DNA from: Bacteroidales bacterium
Lineage (GTDB): Bacteria; Bacteroidota; Bacteroidia; Bacteroidales; P3
NCBI GenBank assembly: GCA_016292015.1
Contig: JAEEZY010000027.1
Span: 124,001-188,000, forward strand
DNA: 64,000 nucleotides
Direction: 5' to 3'
Shown here: positions 1 through 7,106 of the stretch, piece by piece
Numbering within the stretch: the stretch's first letter is position 1
Layout: the number at the start of each line of letters is the position of its first letter
Notes under the pieces: model-generated
Database searches by the model: none
Told to the model about the DNA's origin: nothing
What the model saw: only the letters and a program-made list of their open reading frames with translations
Program-made: the position numbers and the translations under genes

Positions 1-66
1 TCTTCGCCTAATACATGCCTAAAATCGGCGTTTGCATAGTGTTTCATTGCTTTTGGGTTTTATGGG

Positions 67-342
67 TTATTCTGATCCATAATCCCAGTCTGTAATGATT
101 AATGAAACATGTTTTTCTTTCTTTTCGCCCGATAGTACGTAGGCGTATTTATACGGCAGGTCCGTATCCCGTTTTTCAGTCTCCTTCAACTTCACCTCCT
201 CCTCGTTGACATCTGCCCCCATCCCACGGTAAAGCATCGCATAGTATTTCAGCCACTCCCACTCCTTGCTGCTCTCCTCTCGGCTGATGTTGTCGATTAT
301 CAGTTCCCTGATCTTTCTGCTTATGTTTTTCATGGTTTTCAT
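67..342 (-). CDS. Small hypothetical protein, 91 aa
   Basis: A charged, soluble 91-residue protein with no signal peptide, membrane segment or family motif that I recognise. It is rich in Lys and Glu, with a Trp-containing middle (around residues 26-30) and an acidic end. The ATG at 342 follows a near-ideal Bacteroidota promoter on the minus strand, with the -7 box at 398-405. That makes it more likely to be a real gene than a chance frame. No other minus-strand gene adjoins it inside the window, so it appears to be a monocistron. Function unknown. Confidence 0.6.
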   Translation of the reverse strand: MKTMKNISRKIRELIIDNISREESSKEWEWLKYYAMLYRGMGADVNEEEVKLKETEKRDTDLPYKYAYVLSGEKKEKHVSLIITDWDYGSE

Positions 343-397
343 AGATGCACTGATATTGCCTTACATCACTCCTCCCTCCCCCCTTGATTCAGTCCCA

Positions 398-428
398 CAA
401 AGATACGACTATTTTCAATATCCCGCAA
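398..428 (-). promoter_or_regulatory. Promoter for the 91-aa gene
   Basis: On the minus strand TATCTTTG (398-405) lies 20 nt downstream of a TTG (426-428). This fits the Bacteroidota -33/-7 pattern TTG-N19-21-TAnnTTTG. Confidence 0.7.
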
Positions 429-479
429 CTCTTTCCCTAAAAAAAATTCGGCAGCCATACTCATAGCCCTGTTTCATCG

Positions 480-706
480 GTCTGGCATAGGTCCACGGTA
501 GGTCCGCCATAGGACAAAAGCAGGCCCTGTAGAGGTTCTATAAATACTCAGTAAATACCCTGTATAGGTCCAAAGTAGGCCAAAACTAAAAGCCAAGTAG
601 GACAAAAGTAAAAGAAAACTAAAACAAAAGTAGGAGAAATCTAAAAGAAAAGTAAAAGAAATCTAAATAAGAGAGTAAAAGAAAAGAAGAGTAAAACAAA
701 AATACT
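480..706. repeat. Degenerate short-repeat, purine-rich intergenic tract
   Basis: The gene-free stretch 429-717 holds two kinds of low-complexity sequence. At 480-590 there are repeated TAGGTCCA/TAGGCC-like words. At 590-706 there is an A/G-rich tract built from AAAAGTA, AAAAGAA and AAAACTA words. No gene or RNA is apparent. Confidence 0.6.
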
Positions 707-717
707 ATAAAACATGG

Positions 718-746
718 TTGAGAATCTCAAATTATGTGTACCTTTG
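718..746 (+). promoter_or_regulatory. Promoter of the S41 protease operon
   Basis: TACCTTTG at 739-746 matches the TAnnTTTG -7 element, with a TTG at 718-720 as -33. It ends about 40 nt before the protease start codon. Confidence 0.65.
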
Positions 747-787
747 TAATTTGGTTGAGGCTGTGACGGTCTCCGAAATGATTGTAT

Positions 788-2374
788 ATGAACGAGAACA
801 ACACTACATCGAAAAGCATTGTGCTGCTGGCTATGCTGCTGGGTTTGCTGGCGGGTATAGTGGTGGCGCCTAACATAAAGGGCGGTGGCGAGAAGACGGC
901 GGCGGAGTCGCGCTCGACGGTGGAGGAGGTCTATGACCTGATTGGGGAGGCCTATGTGGATCAGCTGGATCGCGACAGCATGGACGACCAGCTGGTGGCG
1001 GGGATGCTCGAGACGCTTGACCCGCACAGCCACTATCTGTCGGCCAAGGAGTTGCAGAAACAGCAGGAGGAGCTGGGGGGCGGTTTCGACGGCATCGGCG
1101 TCATACTTCGCTACCGTGACGACACGGTGTGGGCGGGGTCGGTCATGGCAGGCGGCCCGGCGGCCCGTGCCGGAGTGCGCCCTGGCGACAGGATTATCAC
1201 GGTGGACGACAGCGTGGTGTCGGGGGTGAAGCGCGAAGGCGACGAGACGGTGAAGCTGATACGTGGCCGCAAGGGCACGAAGGTGACGCTGGGACTGTTG
1301 CGCGGCGTCGAGGCGCGGCCTGTGAAGGTCACGGTGTCGCGCGGCGCGATATTCATGCCGAGTGTGCCCTACAGCGGCATGCTGGACAAGGAGACGGGCT
1401 ACATCAAGGTGATTCGCTTCGGCGAGACGACATACAGGGAGTTCCACCATGCGCTGGCCGACTTGAAGGCGCAGGGGATGGAGAGGCTGGTGCTTGACCT
1501 GAGGGGCAACGGCGGCGGCTTGCTGGAGGCTGCGGTGGAGATGGCAAACGACCTGCTGCCGGACGGCAGGATGATAGTATATACCGAGGGGGCGCACCAG
1601 CGGAGAAGCAATACGCTGGCGAGGGGCAAGGCGTTCTACGAGGGCAAGGTGACGGTGATGATTGACGAGCTGTCGGCCTCGGCGAGCGAGGTTGTGTCGG
1701 GTGCGATTCAGGACAACGACCGTGGCGAGATAGTGGGGCGCAGAAGCTTCGGCAAGGGGTTGGTGCAGAGGGAGTTCGATATGAAGAACGGCGGCGCGCT
1801 GTTTCTGACGGTGGCGCGCTACTACACGCCGGCGGGGCGCTGCATACAGAGGCCCTACGACAAGGGGTCGGACGAATACTACGCGAGCTACCTGGAGCGG
1901 ATGCTGGCCGAGATGGAGAGCGACTCGATTGTGTCGGAAATCACAGACACGACGAAATACTACACGCGGAAGGGCCGCGTGGTGTATGGCGGCGGCGGCA
2001 TATTCCCGGACAGGGTGCTGTCGTATCTGCGGGACGAGGACCTGGTGTATGTGAACGGATTGCTGAACCGCGGGTGTTTGTCGGATTTGGCGCTCGACCG
2101 TGTGAAGAGCGACTATGAGGCGCTGAAGAGCAGGTATCCGACGGAGGACGACTTTGTGGCGAAATATGCGGTGGACAACGCCATGATGCAGCGACTCTAT
2201 GCTTACGGAGAGAAAAAGGGCGTGAAGAAAGTGGAGAAAAGTGCAAGAAAATACGACAAGCTGCTACGAACTACATTGAAGGCGTACTTGGGCGAGTGCC
2301 TGTACGGCACGGCGGCGTACTACAGAATCAGCGTGGCCAGCGACCACGAGCTGCAGCAGGCGGTGGGGTTTTAG
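788..2374 (+). CDS. S41-family C-terminal processing peptidase
   Basis: A 528-residue serine protease of the CtpA/Tsp family, which trims or degrades envelope proteins after recognising their C-termini. The N-terminus (about residues 9-29) is one hydrophobic signal or anchor helix, so the enzyme should act in the periplasm. A PDZ domain lies at about 95-175 and the protease core at about 200-360. The catalytic dyad is visible as Ser298 in the SASE motif and Lys323 in FGKG, 25 residues apart as in E. coli Tsp. I chose the ATG at 788; the TTG two codons upstream is less likely. It is the first gene of a run that continues, 17 bp on, with a TlpA-like protein. Confidence 0.93.
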   Translation: MNENNTTSKSIVLLAMLLGLLAGIVVAPNIKGGGEKTAAESRSTVEEVYDLIGEAYVDQLDRDSMDDQLVAGMLETLDPHSHYLSAKELQKQQEELGGGFDGIGVILRYRDDTVWAGSVMAGGPAARAGVRPGDRIITVDDSVVSGVKREGDETVKLIRGRKGTKVTLGLLRGVEARPVKVTVSRGAIFMPSVPYSGMLDKETGYIKVIRFGETTYREFHHALADLKAQGMERLVLDLRGNGGGLLEAAVEMANDLLPDGRMIVYTEGAHQRRSNTLARGKAFYEGKVTVMIDELSASASEVVSGAIQDNDRGEIVGRRSFGKGLVQREFDMKNGGALFLTVARYYTPAGRCIQRPYDKGSDEYYASYLERMLAEMESDSIVSEITDTTKYYTRKGRVVYGGGGIFPDRVLSYLRDEDLVYVNGLLNRGCLSDLALDRVKSDYEALKSRYPTEDDFVAKYAVDNAMMQRLYAYGEKKGVKKVEKSARKYDKLLRTTLKAYLGECLYGTAAYYRISVASDHELQQAVGF

Positions 2375-2391
2375 TTTTTAGTTTCAAGTTG
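2372..2391. repeat. Heptad intergenic repeat, copy A
   Basis: Read on the minus strand this gap is ACTTGAA followed by ACTAAAA. It is the shortest copy of the heptanucleotide repeat seen at 3552, 9266, 12006, 50394 and 61971. Confidence 0.55.
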
Positions 2392-3507
2392 ATGAAAAAG
2401 ATATTAAGCATATTTGTGATGATGGCCATGATGGTTGTGTCGTGGTCGCAGAAGGTTGAACTGAGCGGCACGCTGACGGGTTTGCCGGAGGGGGTGAAGG
2501 TGATGCTGGCTGTGGCCGTCGGGTCGAAGCTGGAGGTGAGGGATTCGCTGGCGGTGGCGCAGAACGGCAAATACAAGCTGTCGCTGAAGGCCGAGAAGCC
2601 AACGCTCTTCATACTGCAGCCGCAGATGCAGAAAGGGCCGCAGGTGCACGTGATGGTGATGCCGGATGACAGGGGTTTGACGCTGAACATGGCCTACGAC
2701 CAGCAGCATAACTATATGCGAGTGGTGTCGTCGAAGGGGTCGCGGAACATGGAGCTGTACCAGAGGTTCAACGCGGCGCTTTATGAGTCGGTGAAGGAAT
2801 TCGGGCGAATAAATGCCGAATTCGGGAAGGCAGAGACCTCGGAGGAGCGGAAACAGGAGCTGCAGCAGGAGGCGCAGGGGGTGCAGATGAGGCAGAAGCT
2901 GGCGGTGAAGGAGGCGGTGAGCGCTTACAGCGACTGTTTGATGAGTGCTTTCCTGGTGACCTATTTCGACAACGACTTTGCGACCTACTGCGAGCTGTAT
3001 GAGGAGGTGCTGGGGAAACTGGACAAGAAGTATGCAGACGACCAGTTTGTGGCGAACATAGCGCACAAGGTGGCGACGAGCCTCAAAGAGGGCTCGCTGG
3101 CGCCGGAGATAGAGATGAAAGACAAGGACGGGAAGCTAAGGAAGCTGAGCGACCTGAGGGGCAAGGTGGTGCTGATAGACTTCTGGGCGTCGTGGTGCGG
3201 TCCGTGCAGGGCGGAGCTGCCCAACGTGGTGAGGCTATATAACAAATACAAGGACAAGGGATTCGACATATACAGCGTGTCGCTCGACAAAGACAGAAAC
3301 GCCTGGTTGCAGGCGATACAGAACACAGGGCAGGTGTGGCCCAACCATGTGAGCGACCTGCAGGGCTGGACATCGAGCGGCGGACGGACATACGGTGTGA
3401 GCTCGATACCGCACGCAGTGCTGATAGACAGGAAGGGGAGGATAATAGGGAAGAACCTTAGAGGAGAGGCGTTGGCGGCGAAGCTGAAAGAGATTTTTGG
3501 AGAGTAG
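2392..3507 (+). CDS. TlpA-like thiol:disulfide protein with N-terminal DUF4369-like domain
   Basis: A 371-residue exported thioredoxin-fold protein. A signal peptide covers about residues 1-19. A beta-rich DUF4369-type domain lies at about 20-125 and a helical linker at about 130-230. The C-terminal TlpA/AhpC-TSA domain carries the redox motif WCGPC with Cys269 and Cys272. Such proteins keep envelope cysteines reduced or resolve disulfides, and in Bacteroidota they are common and often of unknown client. The ATG at 2392 gives a proper signal peptide; the frame is open further upstream, but that part overlaps the S41 gene. The 17-bp gap from the protease consists of the heptad repeat found elsewhere in the window. 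Confidence 0.88.
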   Translation: MKKILSIFVMMAMMVVSWSQKVELSGTLTGLPEGVKVMLAVAVGSKLEVRDSLAVAQNGKYKLSLKAEKPTLFILQPQMQKGPQVHVMVMPDDRGLTLNMAYDQQHNYMRVVSSKGSRNMELYQRFNAALYESVKEFGRINAEFGKAETSEERKQELQQEAQGVQMRQKLAVKEAVSAYSDCLMSAFLVTYFDNDFATYCELYEEVLGKLDKKYADDQFVANIAHKVATSLKEGSLAPEIEMKDKDGKLRKLSDLRGKVVLIDFWASWCGPCRAELPNVVRLYNKYKDKGFDIYSVSLDKDRNAWLQAIQNTGQVWPNHVSDLQGWTSSGGRTYGVSSIPHAVLIDRKGRIIGKNLRGEALAAKLKEIFGE

Positions 3508-3551
3508 TCAGTGCCTGGACAGGGCGATAATTAGCGGTCAGCAGTAGTGGT

Positions 3552-3589
3552 CAGCTTGAAACTTGAAACTAAAACTTGAAACTTAAAAC
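3552..3589. repeat. Heptad intergenic repeat, copy B
   Basis: Five head-to-tail heptads of type ACTTGAA/ACTAAAA/ACTTAAA on the plus strand. They end directly at the start codon of the Nudix gene. Just upstream (3515-3551) is an AGTGGTCAG-like word repeat. Confidence 0.7.
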
Positions 3590-4015
3590 ATGTACTCCTA
3601 CAAATATCCCCGACCGGCTTTGACTGCCGATATTGTGCTGCTGGACAAGGAGCGGCGCGAGGTGCTGTTGATAAAGCGAGGCCATGAGCCGTTTGCGGGA
3701 TGCTGGGCGTTCCCGGGCGGTTTCTTCGACATGGATGACGCAAGCATAGAGGCTACGGCGGAGAGAGAGCTGAAGGAAGAGACGGGTATAGAGGGCGTGA
3801 AGCTGGAGGAGCTGTGCACGGCGTCGAAGGTGGGGAGAGACCCGAGAGGGCGGACGGTGAGCGTGGTGTTTGCGGGTTATACGGACAGCGGAAAGACGGA
3901 GGCGCGAGGGGGCGACGATGCCAGAGAAGCACGGTGGTTTGCGCTGGATGACTTGCCGCAGCTGGCTTTCGACCATGCGGAAATACTGGATAAGGCAATA
4001 AAGCGCTTGTTGTAG
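3590..4015 (+). CDS. Nudix hydrolase
   Basis: A 141-residue single-domain Nudix pyrophosphohydrolase. The Nudix box runs from Gly43-Gly44 to Ile67 and ends in RELKEETGI, whose glutamates bind the catalytic metal. The spacing between GGFFD and REL carries the short insertion typical of the ADP-ribose/NUDT-like branch. The substrate cannot be read from sequence; ADP-ribose, a nucleotide sugar or a damaged dNTP are all possible. The start codon directly follows the heptad repeat. It is co-directional with the Mrp gene 37 bp downstream. Confidence 0.88.
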   Translation: MYSYKYPRPALTADIVLLDKERREVLLIKRGHEPFAGCWAFPGGFFDMDDASIEATAERELKEETGIEGVKLEELCTASKVGRDPRGRTVSVVFAGYTDSGKTEARGGDDAREARWFALDDLPQLAFDHAEILDKAIKRLL

Positions 4016-4052
4016 CGTTTGAGAAGAGATAACAGCAATAAAAAAAACTAAA

Positions 4053-5123
4053 ATGAGCATAACAAAAACACAAGTAGAGATGGCGTTGAGCCATGTGGAC
4101 GACCCTGACCTGGGGCAGAACCTCATGAAGCTCGGCATGATAGAGAACATAAATATCGACGGGTTGAAGATTTCGTTCGACCTGGTGCTGACCACCGCCG
4201 GATGCCCCATGAAGAAGAGGATGAGCGACGACTGTGTGAACGCCATACATGAGTATGTCGATAAGAACGCGGAGGTGACGGTGAACCTCACCACCCGCAA
4301 GGTGGAGCAGCCCGACCCGAAGGAGATGTTCCCCAATATCAAGCATACCATCGTGGTGGCTTCGGGCAAAGGCGGCGTGGGCAAGAGCACGGTGGCGGTG
4401 AACCTTGCCATCTCGCTGGCCAAGACCGGCGCGAAGGTGGGTTTGGTCGATGCCGACATCTACGGCCCCTCGATTCCCATCATGTTCGACATCAAGCAGG
4501 AGGACATCTATGGTGAAAAGCACGGGGATAAGACGTACATGACGCCGGTGGAGAAATACAACATCAAGCTGATGTCGGTGGGTTTCCTCGTCGATACTGA
4601 CAAGGCGATCGTGTGGAGAGGCCCGATGGCCAGCGGCGCGCTGAAGCAGCTGCTCACCGAGACGTGGTGGGGCGAGATAGACTACCTGGTGGTCGATATG
4701 CCCCCGGGAACGGGCGACATCCAGCTCACCATTGCGCAGACCCTCCCGTCGGCAAGTGCCATCATAGTGAGTACGCCGCAGAAAGTGGCTTTGGCCGACG
4801 TGGTGCGTGGTGTCGAGATGTTCCGCAACCCCGGCATCAACATCCCGGTGCTGGGCTTCGTCGAGAACATGGCTTATTTCACCCCCGCCGAGCTGCCCAA
4901 CAACAAGTACTACATCTTCGGCAAGGGCGGCTGCTCGCAGCTGGCCAAGGAGATGGACATACCCCTGCTGGGCGAGATTCCGCTGGTGCAGGCCATCGCC
5001 GAGTCGGGCGACAGCGGCAAGCCTACCGCCCTGTGGAGCGACAATCCGACACCCGAGAGCGAGGCTTTCATGCGCGTGGCGGAGAACGCGATAAAGGAGA
5101 TTTGCAAACTGAAAACAACATAA
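4053..5123 (+). CDS. mrp: Mrp/ApbC-type P-loop ATPase, Fe-S cluster carrier
   Basis: A 356-residue ATPase of the Mrp/NBP35 family, which loads or transfers iron-sulfur clusters in the cytoplasm. An N-terminal MIP18/DUF59 domain (about 1-90) precedes the deviant Walker A GKGGVGKST at about 105-113, and the DMPPGTGD motif follows. The CxxC that follows the ENM motif in enterobacterial ApbC is missing: after ENMAYF comes TPAELPNNKYY with no cysteine pair. The gene is followed 4 bp later by an Nfu-domain gene, which supports a joint role in Fe-S assembly. Identity is firm; the cluster-binding mode is open. Confidence 0.93.
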   Translation: MSITKTQVEMALSHVDDPDLGQNLMKLGMIENINIDGLKISFDLVLTTAGCPMKKRMSDDCVNAIHEYVDKNAEVTVNLTTRKVEQPDPKEMFPNIKHTIVVASGKGGVGKSTVAVNLAISLAKTGAKVGLVDADIYGPSIPIMFDIKQEDIYGEKHGDKTYMTPVEKYNIKLMSVGFLVDTDKAIVWRGPMASGALKQLLTETWWGEIDYLVVDMPPGTGDIQLTIAQTLPSASAIIVSTPQKVALADVVRGVEMFRNPGINIPVLGFVENMAYFTPAELPNNKYYIFGKGGCSQLAKEMDIPLLGEIPLVQAIAESGDSGKPTALWSDNPTPESEAFMRVAENAIKEICKLKTT

Positions 5124-5127
5124 CAAT

Positions 5128-5379
5128 ATGACAGATCAAGAGAAAACAGTGGTGGAGCAAAAGGTGAAGAACGCCCTCGACCAGATAAGGGTGTATCTGC
5201 AGCAGGACGGCGGCGACGTGGAATATGTCGATATGACCAACGAGGGTGTGGTGATAGTGAGGCTGACAGGCCATTGCGGAACCTGTCCGCACGCTATGGC
5301 GACGTTGAAACAAGGGATTGAGTCAGCCATAAAGAAGGCTATACCGGAGGTGAAATCAGTAGAACGAATAGATTGGTAA
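5128..5379 (+). CDS. NifU C-terminal (Nfu) domain Fe-S scaffold
   Basis: An 83-residue protein consisting only of the Nfu domain, which holds a 4Fe-4S cluster between subunits and hands it to client enzymes. The CxxC is at Cys50 and Cys53 (HCGTCPHAM), and the preceding LQQDGGDVEYV segment is typical of the family. It starts 4 bp after mrp and ends 3 bp before the cobalamin adenosyltransferase gene, so co-translation in one operon is very likely. Confidence 0.93.
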   Translation: MTDQEKTVVEQKVKNALDQIRVYLQQDGGDVEYVDMTNEGVVIVRLTGHCGTCPHAMATLKQGIESAIKKAIPEVKSVERIDW

Positions 5380-5382
5380 GAT

Positions 5383-5928
5383 ATGGTTTACACAAAGACA
5401 GGAGACAGCGGCACGACCTCGCTGGTCGGCGGAAAGAGGGTGAGCAAGTGCGACGCGAGGGTGGAGGCCTACGGAACAGTGGACGAGCTGAACTCGCATG
5501 TCGGGTTGCTGGCGGAATATGCCGTGACGATAGACAGGATGGTATATGACCAGATGAAAACGATACAGAACGACCTGTTCACGATACAGACCTTGTTGGC
5601 GACAGAAGACGAGGAGCTGTACGCGAAGATGCCGCAGGTGAGCACCGACGACATCAAGAAGCTGGAGAGGTGGATAGACAGTGCGGAGGCAACTCTGCCG
5701 AAGCTGCGGTCGTTTGTGATGGCTGGCGGCAGTGTGGCCGGAGCGCAGGGCCATGTGGCGAGATGTGTGTGCAGGAGGGCAGAGCGCAGGGTGGTGGAGA
5801 TGGCGCAGGAGAACAAGGTGGAGGGAACGATAATGCAGTATCTGAACAGGCTGTCGGACTATTTGTTCGTCGTTTCACGCCAACTGGTTGTGGCAGAGGG
5901 GAAAACGGAGACGTTTAAAAAAATATAG
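5383..5928 (+). CDS. Cob(I)yrinic acid a,c-diamide adenosyltransferase, PduO type
   Basis: A 181-residue ATP:corrinoid adenosyltransferase of the PduO/MMAB family, which makes coenzyme B12 from cob(I)alamin and ATP. The N-terminal TKTGDSGTTSL (4-14) is the ATP-binding loop. RVEAYGTVDELNS and the later RRAERRVV are family signatures of the trimeric helical bundle. Length is normal. It is the last gene of the run that begins with the S41 protease. No B12-dependent enzyme is next to it. Confidence 0.93.
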   Translation: MVYTKTGDSGTTSLVGGKRVSKCDARVEAYGTVDELNSHVGLLAEYAVTIDRMVYDQMKTIQNDLFTIQTLLATEDEELYAKMPQVSTDDIKKLERWIDSAEATLPKLRSFVMAGGSVAGAQGHVARCVCRRAERRVVEMAQENKVEGTIMQYLNRLSDYLFVVSRQLVVAEGKTETFKKI

Positions 5929-5936
5929 GCTGTGGA

Positions 5937-5967
5937 TTTTGCCATTTTTGTAAAAGGTGTATTTTTG
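5937..5967 (+). promoter_or_regulatory. Promoter of the DUF2795 gene
   Basis: TTTTG at 5937-5941 and TATTTTTG at 5960-5967 are separated by 18 bp. The start codon follows about 70 nt later, leaving an A-rich leader. Confidence 0.65.
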
Positions 5968-6036
5968 CAGAATAATAGAAACGGCAGAAGAATAATCAAA
6001 TTATAGCAAATCAAAAAGATAAAATAGTAAAAGATT

Positions 6037-6258
6037 ATGTATTGGACGCTAGAACTGGCCTCGAAACTTGAAGATGCACCCTGGCCTGCAACGAAGGAAG
6101 AACTTATAGATTATGCCCAGCGTACGGGAGCACCCATGGAGGTTATTGAGAACCTGCAGGAAATAGAAGACGAGGGCGAAGCATACGAGACAATCGAAGA
6201 CATTTGGCCCGACTACCCCACAAAGGAGGACTTCTTCTTTGAGGAGGATGAATATTGA
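6037..6258 (+). CDS. DUF2795 family protein
   Basis: A 73-residue acidic protein matching the small DUF2795 family widespread in Bacteroidota. The pattern LELASKLEDAPWPATKEEL, a central helix with NLQEIEDEGE, and the acidic end are typical. The function of the family is not established. It has its own promoter at 5937-5967 and is followed 74 bp later by the DUF2520 gene. Confidence 0.85.
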   Translation: MYWTLELASKLEDAPWPATKEELIDYAQRTGAPMEVIENLQEIEDEGEAYETIEDIWPDYPTKEDFFFEEDEY

Positions 6259-6332
6259 TTGTTGAACACTGAGTTTCTAAACGGGTGGCATGTGACATAC
6301 TGCCGCCCCTTTTTTATACCTGTTTGAAAAAG

Positions 6333-7106
6333 ATGAACATTGTTTTTGTCGGGTCGGGGAATGTGGCATCGCACCTCGCGAAGGTCTTTGCGGCTGAAGG
6401 GCATCATGTGGCACAGATATGGTCGAGAGACATCAGGCACGCCTGCGAGGCAGCTTCGGCGGTGGGTGCTTCGGCGACGGACAGGTTGGATGGGATAGAC
6501 CTTCACGCCGACATCTACATTATCGCTGTGCCCGACGACAGGATAGGCGAAGTTTCGGGGTTGATGCCAGAGGTGGAGGGCGTGGTGCTGCACACGAGCG
6601 GAAGTGTGGCGATGGACACACTGAAGCAGGATCGGTGCGGTGTGATATGGTTTCCGCACACTTTCATAAAAGGGGCGGAGATGAAATACGACAACCTGAA
6701 CTGTTGCTACGAAGGCTCGTCGGCAGAGGTGGTGGAGAAGATAGAGATGCTGCTGGAAGGTAGTGTGGCGAAGAGCTACAAGATTGACAGCGAACAGCGA
6801 AGATGGGCTCACCTCGCTTCGGTTGTGACCAACAATTTCTCTCATGCGCTGAACACACTCGGTGAGCGCATTATGGAGCAGCATGGATTGGATTTTGCGA
6901 TGCTGTGGCCCATTATCATGGAGACGGCGGAACGGGTGAAGACACCACGATTGGAAGAGCGGCAGACGGGTCCCGCGGCAAGGCACGACGAGAAGACCTT
7001 GGCCGCACACAAGCAGATGCTCTCGGACAACAAGGAGGCGTTGAAAGTTTACGAGGTGATGAGCGACTTGATTCAGAAGTTCCAGAAGTCGTCGGGGAGC
7101 AGATAG
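6333..7106 (+). CDS. Rossmann-fold DUF2520 oxidoreductase-like protein
   Basis: A 257-residue protein with an N-terminal NAD(P)-binding Rossmann domain (GSGNVASHLA at 7-16) and a C-terminal helical DUF2520 domain. The arrangement resembles pyrroline-5-carboxylate or 6-phosphogluconate dehydrogenases. The substrate is unknown. I chose the ATG at 6333 because the GTG at 6285 adds residues that are not part of the fold. Its last 34 bp overlap the 3' end of the convergent DUF2723 gene. Confidence 0.85.
   Translation: MNIVFVGSGNVASHLAKVFAAEGHHVAQIWSRDIRHACEAASAVGASATDRLDGIDLHADIYIIAVPDDRIGEVSGLMPEVEGVVLHTSGSVAMDTLKQDRCGVIWFPHTFIKGAEMKYDNLNCCYEGSSAEVVEKIEMLLEGSVAKSYKIDSEQRRWAHLASVVTNNFSHALNTLGERIMEQHGLDFAMLWPIIMETAERVKTPRLEERQTGPAARHDEKTLAAHKQMLSDNKEALKVYEVMSDLIQKFQKSSGSR

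Noticed and set aside
641-1597. Long minus-strand frame (318 codons) opposite the S41 protease
   Set aside because: It is His/Arg/Leu-rich and lies antisense to a protein with clear motifs, the usual shadow of a GC-rich gene.
3753-5126. 457-codon minus-strand frame over the Nudix/Mrp region
   Set aside because: It covers two well-supported plus-strand genes, and its composition (His, Arg, Val, Leu) is that of an antisense shadow.
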